Of a stretch of 64,000 bases of DNA, positions 34,042 to 44,900 are shown one piece after another. Source of the DNA: Pseudorasbora parva. Lineage: Eukaryota > Chordata > Actinopteri > Cypriniformes > Gobionidae. The position numbers and the translations under genes are program-made. The notes under the pieces were generated by a model. It was not told the DNA's origin, did not search any database, and saw only the letters and a program-made list of their open reading frames with translations. Position 1 is the first letter of the stretch; each line of letters opens with the position of its first letter. The DNA lies in the NCBI RefSeq assembly GCF_024679245.1, contig NC_090184.1, positions 17,162,144 through 17,226,143 of the forward strand, in the 5' to 3' direction.

Positions 34042-35687
34042 CAGTCCCTGACAAAAGTCTTGTCGCTTATCTATTTTCTAGAAATACCTGATATTAACCT
34101 GACTTTTAATTAATTAATTGGTGTTAGAAATAGCTCATATGAAAAGCTAAAACCCTCCCAAATGATGTTTAATGCACTGAAATAAGTACTTTTCACAGAA
34201 AAAAATATTTATCATTTAATCAAGACAGAAAGGTCAAATTTTGGCAAGACAAAAGTTTTGTCGCCTATACAGAAATTGAACAAATTTACTGCAAATACAA
34301 AAATATGCCAGCAAATTAAGTCATGGTGCTGTGAGATCCAAATTTAATATCTTGTATGACTTCCATGAGCTTGAAGGACTGCTTCCATGCGGTTTGGCAA
34401 GGATTCATACAATTTATTGATGAAGTCATCAGGAATAGCTAAGAAAGCAGTCTTGCATGCCTCCCAGAGTTCATCAATATTCTTTGGTTTCGTCTTCCAT
34501 GCGTCCTCTTTCATCCTACCCCACATATGCTCAATGATGTTCATGTCTGGTGACTGGGCTGGCCAATCCTGGAGCATCTTGATCTTCTTCGCCTTGAGGA
34601 ACTTTGATGTGGAGATGGAAGTATGCGATGGAGCACTGTCCTGCTGCAGAATTTGGCCTCTTTTATGGTTGGGAATATAAGAGGTAGCTAAGATTTCTTG
34701 GTATTTTAGACTATTGATGTTGCCTTCCACCCTGCAGATCTCTCACACACCCCCATACTGGATGTAACCCCAGACCATGATTTTTCCGCCACCAAACTTC
34801 ACTGTTTTCTGGGTGAATCTCGGATCCATTCGGGCTCCAGTAGGTCTCCTGCAATATTTGCGGCGACTGTGGTGTAATTCAACAGAAGATTCATCTGAAA
34901 AATCCACCTTCTGCCACTTTTCCAGCGTCCATCCTTTTAGCAGACTGTGGGCCTTGGCAAATGCCACACGGTTTTTCAATTGTCTTTTGTTTAGTGCTGG
35001 CTTCTGGGCACTGATTCGACCATGGAGGCCATTTCGAGACAGAAGCCGACAAACTGTTCTGGTTGACACAGGGACTTCAGGTGACCAGGTCTCGTGGAGC
35101 TCTGCTGTAGTGGAAAATGAGCTGGCCTTGGATTTTCGAGCCAACAAACGGTCCTCTCGAGCAGTTGTCTTGCGGGGTCTGCCTGACCTGGGCTTGTCAA
35201 AACGTCTCCAGTCTCTTCAAATCTTTTTTTTTTATCCTCTGTACTTGACGCTGAGACACATTGAAGGTGTCTGCCACATCAGCAGTGGATCTGGTCTTCA
35301 GCCTCTTGATAATCAAAACTTTAGTCTCAGGGTGAATCTTAGGCATGTTTGCAGAGGTCTAGTTGCAGTTAATGTGAAGGTCTAGTGTACTGGGGTTCTT
35401 TTTATACACACTTGAGACCTAATTGATCCATTATTAGTCACAGGTGAAGCTCATATGACAAGGTGACAAGACTTATGTCTTTGCAAAAATTGACTCAATG
35501 GGCTTTACCAAGCTGTGAATATTAGAATACTTTTTGAAAGTTTAGTTTTTCACTGAAACATTATCACAAAAGCTGGTGGGATTAAAATGAGCGATTTCTG
35601 GTTAAAACAAAATCTTGATTAGAAATATATTTCAGCGGCACTTTAGGTCAATTTGTACACAAGCGACAAGACTTTTGTCAGGGACTG
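34042..35687 (-). mobile_element. Complete Tc1-like transposon, IR/DR type
   Basis: It is bounded by TA on both sides (34040-34041 and 35688-35689). The outer inverted repeats CAGTCCCTGACAAAAGTCTT are identical for about 27 bp. Related inner repeats sit near 34245-34265 and 35459-35478 (GACAAAAGTTTTGTCGCC-like). This paired outer/inner arrangement is the IR/DR structure known from several fish Tc1 elements, in which the transposase binds both sites. It is nested in the CCGTATTTTCCGG element, so it is younger than that element. Confidence 0.93.
34344..35346 (-). pseudogene. Tc1-like transposase, lightly damaged
   Basis: This frame would encode the DDE transposase of the surrounding element. 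It starts at the ATG at 35346 (MPKIHPETKVLI). An N-terminal paired-like HTH region (STADVADTFNVSQRQVQRI) and a GRPRKTTARED hook-like segment come next. The catalytic core follows: Asp in VDFSDESSVELHH, Asp in QQDSAPSHTS and Glu in SPDMNIIEHMW. About 35 residues lie between the last two. Three lesions are visible: a length change in the 10-base homopolymer at 35224-35233, a probable 1-base loss near 35199-35203, and an in-frame TGA at 34743-34745 after IQYGGV. The last looks like CpG decay of an Arg codon. The C-terminus is intact to the stop at 34344. Confidence 0.9.
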
Positions 35688-35723
35688 TACTCCGGAGCAA
35701 CGTATAGTCCGGAAAATACGGTA

Positions 35724-37156
35724 ATGCAACCTTGCTTATATTCAGGGGTGCACATAAGTGGTGCACATGCGCAACCAAAATAAAGTTCAAATAGGTTGGG
35801 TATATAAATTCAGACCACTCATTTGCAGATCGACATGGTTGATAGCTGTTAATACACAATCATCATTTTGACATTTTCATCATTTTGAATTATAATACTG
35901 TATATTTCCATTTTAGCTGAATGCATTATAAATCTGCTGGTTTAAGAGCAAATTATTTTTAGTTGTATTTAATGGGTGCACCCCTGCTTATATTGTAGTA
36001 TTCATGTTACCATATGACAAAGCCATTTTGTTTGTTTGCATTACGCAGGTATCATTAATACACATTTATTCATTGCTCCCAGAGATCCCCCTAGACAAGA
36101 GAGCCATAAAATATGAACATCTCTGTGTTTGCAGACCCTGACAAATGGCATTGAACTGTGTGTGCTGACTCATGTAATCTCCTGTTGAAAATCCGTCAAG
36201 GCATCAGTACGGGTAGCGCTGAAATATTGTTGTTGGGATTGACGCACACAAATAGAGCCAAGAGGGGAAATGGATGTTGTGATGTGAGCAACATGATTAT
36301 TTGTTAGGACACGTTTCCGTGTGTCAAAAGCAAAAAACGTTTGCTCTGACCTCAGTCTCTCTCCCTGCGTTATCTGTTCTTGTCAGAAAGACTTATCAAA
36401 CAGATGGACTTGCAATAAACTGCTTAACATTCAGCTTTGCCATCAAAAGAATAAATTATATTTTAAAATATATTAAAATAGAACTTATTTTAAAATGCAA
36501 TCACGTTTACAGTTTCACAGCATTTTCGATCCAATAATTGCAGCATTGGTGAGAATAAGAGACTTCAGTTGAATGACTAAAGTTTTCTCAATGCAGCAAA
36601 AGTGATGCATGGAAAAGTTTTTACATACAAAATTAAGTAAAAATGCATTAAGTCTTTTCTTCTCCAGTGTCTCCTTCCGCGATTCCACTTAAATAAATCA
36701 AGCCGCTGCACTTTTTCAATCTCTGAATTTCTCTCTCAGGCTGCCAAACATTTATGGGGCTGGTTAATGTCTTTTATGGGCAGCTTTTGTTTTGTCTTTT
36801 GTGGACGTAATTGGAAACACTGCAAGTGTTTGGCAGCCTGTTGTGTCTCTAATGAGGAGTGTGTGGCCAGCAAAAGCATTGAGAAATAAATGAAGACAAA
36901 TCACAACAAAACTAACTAGGTGCTTCCATCACTGTACTTCCAAAAAAGGGCTTATGAGTGTGTTTGCTGTGTGCAATAATCTATGATTTATGATCTGTAT
37001 TGTATAATCTGTGCACTTGTGGCCACCATTAAGTTATATTGTATGGAAAAGTGCAGCATGAGCATTCTACATAACATCTCCTTTTGTTTTCTTTATAAGA
37101 AAGTAAGACATGAAGTTTGAGTTTAGAATAAGATAAGGGAGAGTGATTACAGAATG
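35724..37156. other. Intron sequence, nothing specific recognised
   Basis: No exon or complete repeat is visible. The segment 36060-36300 and 36660-36880 is less AT-rich and could be conserved non-coding DNA, which cannot be judged from one sequence. Confidence 0.3.
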
Positions 37157-38705
37157 TCTTTTTAGTTCACTTCAAAATGAAAATGTACTGATATTTTACT
37201 CAACCCCATCTCATCCAAGATGTCCATGTCTTTCTTTCTTCATTCGAAAATAAGTTATGTTTTTTGAGGAAAACATTCCAAAATTTGTCTCTCTTTTTTA
37301 TAGACTTCTGAGTCAACCAAAATGTTGAGGGTCCAAATCAATGCAGTTTCAATGGGCTTTGAAGGGCTTTAGAGGCTCTGTGCGATCCCATATGAGGAAT
37401 AGGGCCTCATTTAGCGAAAAAGTAAAAAAAAGATTATCGTTTTTAACCTAAATTGCTCATCTTGCGCTGCTCTGCGGCTCGCCACAGATTGTGTAATCAC
37501 GGCGGAATGGTCACGCTACACATGGGTGGAAGTACCGTCCCCCCTGTTTACAAAAGCGCACATGTGAATACACATGTAATACAAGGTAAAGCAATGATGC
37601 TGGATATTTTTTTTAATTGAAGATTGAGTGTTTTTTGGTAAATGGCATTTGTATTAGTCCTCGCCATAGACCGTAAAAAAATATGGACGACTCGACATCA
37701 CCCGTTTCCGCTTGGCAGATTTGAAGCTTTCAGGCGGCCTTGCACGGCGCGGACATCTTGGGACCGAGTCTGCGCAGTAGCGATTTCGGGACCGGAGTTG
37801 CGCAGTAGAGAGCAGGAAGTAGAGCAGGAAGTACAGTCGCGATATCAAAAGCCCGCCCACACTCTCGCAGATGCAGAACAATTAATAATGTTGGTGTGAA
37901 ATAAACAGTTATGGAAATGTAGAAATTAAAGCTAAAGCTCTAATCTGCTCCCAAAAATTCCGAAAAAAGTCCGTTAGTCCCTCAGTGACAACTTCACTCA
38001 GAGAAGCCAGTCTCAGCTGTCAATCATGACGTCACACCCCCGTTTTTATAGCATCAAATAACTAACTCAAAGTAAACTTATTTTTAAAACGAACACCTGA
38101 AATGAAATCATTGTGATGATAACTGCCTTCAGTGACATAAACTAACTTTGGGGAAACATTTTTGAAGTGTAATTTTATTATTTAGGTTGCCTCGCGTCCA
38201 TTAGAAAACACAGAGGGGCGGCTATACTGGGACCGGTCACCGGGGGGCGATCGAGGCGCGAAAGCTTCAGTAAATGAGAGGGAGACTGCAGGCTTGGTCC
38301 TCGCAGGTTCGCTTGGGGCTGTACTTCTGCCTACATCTAGCAAGCGTGACCTTTCCGACGTGATTACGCAATCCGTGGCAAGTCATAGAGCAGCACAAGA
38401 TGAGCAATTTAGGTTAAAAAGTATATCTTTTTTTTTTCTTTTTTCTTAAATGACCAATGGTTTCGCTAGATAAGACCTCCTCTGGGATCGCGTGGAGCCT
38501 CTGAAGCCCTTCAAAGCCATTCTGAATTGATTTGAACTTTTTGGTTGCCATAGAAGTCTATATTGTGGAGAAAAATCCTGGAATGATTTCCTCAAAAAAC
38601 GTAATTTCTTTTAGACTGAAGAAAGAAAGACATGGACACCTTGGATGAGATGCGGGTGTGTAAATGATCAGGAAATGTTCCTGTTGAAGTTAACTAATCC
38701 TTTAA
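37157..38705. mobile_element. Long-arm foldback transposon (TTAA type)
   Basis: The right end is CTAATCCT followed by TTAA (38702-38705). The left end around 37157 is eroded but mirrors it (TTAGTTCACTTCAAAATG). Long inverted arms are visible: ATCTCATCCAAGATGTCCATG near 37210 recurs inverted near 38630. AACCTAAATTGCTCATCTTG near 37446 recurs inverted near 38395. The arms therefore exceed 250 bp each. The central part 37500-38350 is GC-richer and has no recognisable protein. Confidence 0.75.
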
Positions 38706-39181
38706 GAGTTAAAATCACTAAATGTTTCTAAAAGTTAAAATCACATTTTTTTCTTCTAATGACCCTCTTTCCTTTCTTCTGTCTCTAACCTTGCCTTTAC
38801 CTTAATTAAACCAATATCTGTCCCCTCAGTTTGCTGTGTAGCAATGTGTTTGGAGACTTTTATTGATCAGCACTCTTCCTCCTCAAAGCTTATGGCTGCC
38901 CTGCTGAAACACATTGTTTTACTTCTGCATTATGTATTATTCAAGCACGGCAGACATTCCCTGAACTCTCAGGTCAAGTGCAGCACAAGTCTGTCTGTGT
39001 GTACTGGACAATCTGTAGTCGACGATAGAAAGTAATAATGTTTTGACTGAAAGAGCTTTTTCTGTGTCTAAGAGAAACAAAGCATTAAGGGACAAATCAG
39101 TGGAAATGGAATTAGGCTGGAGGTGTATAATTTTTTGTTGTACTACCCACCGTCTCCCACGAAGCACTGCAAATAAGGAAT
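38706..39181. other. Intron sequence, nothing specific recognised
   Basis: No exon or bounded repeat is visible between the foldback element and the CA microsatellite. Confidence 0.3.
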
Positions 39182-40932
<1,751 letters not shown>

Positions 40933-40937
40933 CCCTT
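40933..40937. other. Target-site duplication CCCTT (left)
   Basis: The five bases CCCTT abut the left LTR. The same five bases follow the right LTR at 47430-47434. This is the staggered-cut footprint of the retroviral-type integrase. Confidence 0.93.
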
Positions 40938-41948
40938 TGTTAACTTGGTCAATGCACTCAAACAGAGTGAGGATCCAAAACTGCCTTAACAGCTTTGCAA
41001 CACTGACCTGGATGTACCAAGGGATGGAGGCTGGTAACTGGGTGACGGAAAGGTGTTTATTTACAAGGTGCAACGTAGAGGCAGTTCCCAATAAAGTGCT
41101 GGTGATATTTACAAGTCCTTATTTACAGTAAAAAAAACAAAAACAAAAAAACAAATATCCAAAAATGTATTTACAACAGGCTGTGTAAAATATTTAGCAG
41201 TGAAAGGCTAAACCAATAAATTGGTCCCATACACTGTAACATGATGCAGGTTTACTGACTCACTCAACGAGCCCTGAACAATGCTGCATGAAGCATTTAA
41301 ATAGGCTAAGCCACTTAATAGGACTAAACCAAAAATAAAGGAAGAGGTAACATAGAAAATTAACAAATACATTGCAAATGCAAAAATAAAATAAAAATAC
41401 ATAAGCTTTCATAATATACAAATACATAAACATTTAGGTAAAGAAAAGAATGTAATAAACAATATGAAGTATATAAATACCCTCAATTTAATGTTACCAT
41501 GTGGGCAAAACTCCCCCTGTTCAACTACACAGTTGAACCGCACCTTCTAGTGGTGGGAACGGGATATACAAAATGGCGGATGTAAATACAACTCAGTTTG
41601 ACTGTTTAGAATGGGATGATGAACGAATACGTAAGTATATCTGTTTGTATTTGTAAATGGATGTAGGAAAAATAAAAAACGTTTAACATGAACACTTGTT
41701 GTACGTTTCTTTTGAATTACACAAACACAAAGTAACAAAACATTAAACTTCTAAACATTTAACCAAACAAACAAAAAGTCAGGGATGTGGACAAAGCCTC
41801 AACAACACGCACACACACAGGGTTAACTGGTGTATATTCTTGCGCAAGACAGAGATGAATGTATGTGTATGTGAGGTGATGTAGAGAGTCCAAATCAAAA
41901 TAAAAGTCCTTTCATAATAAAAGTCACTTGTCACAGGTCTCTGTGACA
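40938..41948 (-). repeat. Gypsy 3' LTR (left copy)
   Basis: 1,011 bp with TGT...ACA ends. It is the 3' LTR because the coding frame is on the - strand. By eye it differs from the other LTR at about three bases, one A-run, the CA-run and a 25-26 bp segment present only in the right copy (around 47280-47304). It contains the last 25 bases of the gag-pol frame. A 64-codon open frame within it also occurs unchanged in the other LTR, with no sign that it is a gene. Confidence 0.95.
41538..41579. promoter_or_regulatory. CTCF-like and YY1-like motifs in the LTR
   Basis: On the - strand, 41538-41553 reads CCACTAGAAGGTGCGG, close to the CTCF core CCASYAGRKGGC. Just beyond it, AAAATGGCGG at 41570-41579 matches a YY1 site. 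Both are repeated in the other LTR at about 47001-47042. Their position inside an LTR is compatible with a promoter or enhancer role. Binding is not shown by sequence alone. Confidence 0.35.
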
Positions 41949-44900
41949 TTTCCCCCTCCCTCTCCAGACACTGCTTGCGGTGTCCTTGAGAGAAAGTCTG
42001 CAGTGCAATTCTGCGAGCCTGCCCGAAACAAGATCTCAAAATCAAATGGCTGCATGGCCAAAAACCACCTGGTAATGCGAGCATTAGAGTCTCTCATACG
42101 GCCCAACCAGGCAAACGCTCTGTGGTCAGTCTCTAAACGAAATTTTCGTCCAAGCAAATAGTACCTCAAAGAGTCCAAGGCCCACTTAACAGCAAGACAC
42201 TCCTTTTCAACAGTAGAATAGTTGACCTCTCGGGGCAGGAGTTTTCTACTGATGTAAACAACTGGTTTGAGTTGACCTTGTTCCTCTTGAAGGAACACAG
42301 CACCAATGCCCTGTTGTGAGGCATCAGTCTGCACTGTAAACTGTTTGTCAAAATCTGGACTCAGGAGTACTGGCTCTTGGCAGAGTACATCTTTCAAGTC
42401 TTTAAAGGCCTTTTCACATTCCTCAGTCCATATGATCTTGTTAGGCTGGTTCTTTTTAGTTAAGTTAGTTAAGGCAATTGCCCTGGCTGAAAAGTTTGGA
42501 ATAAACTTCCTGTACCAACCAACAAGTCCAAGAAAAGATCTAACCTGTTTCTTTGTCACAGGCTGCTCTGCTCCTTTAACAGCTTCCACCTTCCCCACCT
42601 GAGGCCGGATCACACCGTGACCCAGCACAAATCCAAGGTATTGGGTTTCTGATTTGGCAAGGGCACATTTATCAGGACGGATGGTTAGTCCTGCAGTCTT
42701 GATACGTGTCAAAATGTCTTTAAGATGCTTTTGATGCTCCTCCCAACTCTGGCTAAAGATTATGATGTCATCAAGATAAGCTGCAGCGTAATCCTCTGTA
42801 CCACGTAGAAGTTGATCCATCATTCTTTGGAATGTAGCGGGTGCCCCATGAAGGCCAAATGGGAGAACGCAGAAATGGAAGTGACCAAAGGGTGTTCTGA
42901 AGGCAGTGAACTCCTTACATTCTGGTTTCAAAGGTACCTGCCAGTATCCTTTGCAAAGATCCAATGTGCTCAGGTACTTTGCCTTCCCCAGTCTCTCCAC
43001 TAGTTCATCCACTCGGGGCATTGGGTAAGGATCAAACTTACTAATGCTGTTCAACTTTCTGAAATCCAAGCAGAACCGTAGAGTACCATCTTTCTTTGGC
43101 ACCAGCACTATGGGACTGCTCCATTCGCTTGAAGATGGCTCAATAATACCAAGTTGTTGCATCATTTGTAACTCCTCTTTCATTACCGGCAGAAGTTTCT
43201 CTGGGACACGATACATCTGCTGACGCATAGGTTTGGAGTCTTTGAGAACAATGGAATGGTTTACCAGTTCTGTCCTTTCTGGAGTATCCACAAAGAGCTG
43301 ATCAGGTATACAATTCAGCAGTTGATGTCTCTGCTCCTCAGCTAGGTGTTCCAAATTCAACTTCTTGTCACTGAGACATGTGGGTAAATATTGCTCATCC
43401 ACTTCCTCTTCTCCTTGCACAGCTCTTACCAACATGGAAACATCAGCATGTTCTTCTGGTTGCACTAGAGTTTGCCGTGGATGCCATTTCTTTAACATGT
43501 TGACATGAAACACTTGCAAAGGTTGAGCTCGTGAAGGAATTTTGATCTCATATGTAACTGGACCTATCCTTCTTTGTACCTGGTATGGGCCTTGCCATTT
43601 CGCCAACAGTTTATTCTCAGATGTTGGGAGCAGTAACAAGACTTCTTCACCTGGCTCAAAGCTCCGTGACCTTGCTGCTTTATCATACCAGAGTTTCTGT
43701 TGTTCTTGAGACTGTATCAGGTTTTCTCTGGCAAGGGCACTGGCCTGTTGAAGTTTCTCCCTCATTTTTATCACATAAGTGAGGATGTTTTTCTTCTTTG
43801 ACACACCAGTTGTTTCCCAGCTCTCTTTCAGGACATCTAGGGGACCTCTCACCTGGTGAGCGTACAGTAACTCAAACGGAGAGAATCCTGTTGAAGCCTG
43901 AGGAACTTCTCGGTAGGCAAACAGAAGGTAAGGAAGCCATTTGTCCCAGTCTTTCCCAGATTCTGAAACAAACTTCTTTAACATAATCTTTAGAGTTTGG
44001 TTAAATCGTTCAACAAGACCATCAGTCTGAGGGTGATATGGGGTTGTTCTTACTCTCTTAATACCTAACAGTTGGTAAACTTGGTAAAGAGTGTGACTCA
44101 TAAAGTTGGTACCTTGGTCTGTTAGAACTTCTTTTGGTATACCCACTTGAGAAAAGAGTTTTAACAAAGCAGAAGCTATCTGCTTAGCTGTGACATCTCT
44201 TAAAGGGTACGCTTCAGGGTATCTTGTGGCATAATCTGAAATTACCAGAATGAACCGGTTTCCTGCCTGACTCCTTTCAACTGGTCCAACAACATCTACC
44301 CCTATTCTTTCAAAGGGTACATCCACTACAGGTAAAGGAATGAGGGGTGCATATGCAGGGACACGACCAGTAGTGAGCTGGCATTCAGGGCATGTCTGGC
44401 AATATTCTTTAATGTCTGTGTACATTCTAGGCCAATAAAATCTTTTAGAGATTCTTAAGCATGTCTTAGTGAACCCTAAATGACCTGCCCAAGGGATGGA
44501 ATGACCTAATTCTAGCACCTCTGCTCTCTGTGCTTTAGGTAATACCAACTGAAGATCTCCCTGCTTAGTCTGCTTATACAGAAGTTCATGTTTTAACAGG
44601 AAAGGGTCATCAGAAACAACATTAGTGACATTCTTCTGTTTAACCTGATTAAAACATACCGCTAGGGTTGGGTCTTCTCTCTGGAGTCTGGCTAGATCAT
44701 TTGGAATCATTACATCTGCTTCAGACAACTCAGGTTCATCAACATCCTGAACAGAATATTCTGGAGTATCAATCAGTTCCTCTACCCACTCTCTACGCTG
44801 TTGCAACCTGTCATCCATTGTTGGCCTTGATTCAGCCTCAATATCAGCAGTGTTAAAAGGCAAGGTTTGCAAAGCATCATGAGGTTCTGAGTCAAGTGTT

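Larger units (their letters stand above)
33325..35723. mobile_element. DNA transposon with CCGTATTTTCCGGACTATA ends
   Basis: The left end TACCGTATTTTCCGGACTAT (33325) is exactly inverted at the right end (35703-35723), with TA outside both ends. The element holds two foreign pieces: a diverged copy of the AGGGGT family (about 33508-33740) and a complete Tc1 transposon (34042-35687). Without them it would be well under 1 kb and non-coding. Confidence 0.8.

Noticed and set aside
34777..35385. 202-codon open frame on the + strand
   Set aside because: It is the antisense shadow of the Tc1 transposase pseudogene on the - strand, which has the recognisable motifs.
41208..41402. 64-codon open frame identical in both LTRs
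   Set aside because: Identity follows from the LTRs being copies of each other. There is no domain and the composition is that of AT-rich LTR sequence.
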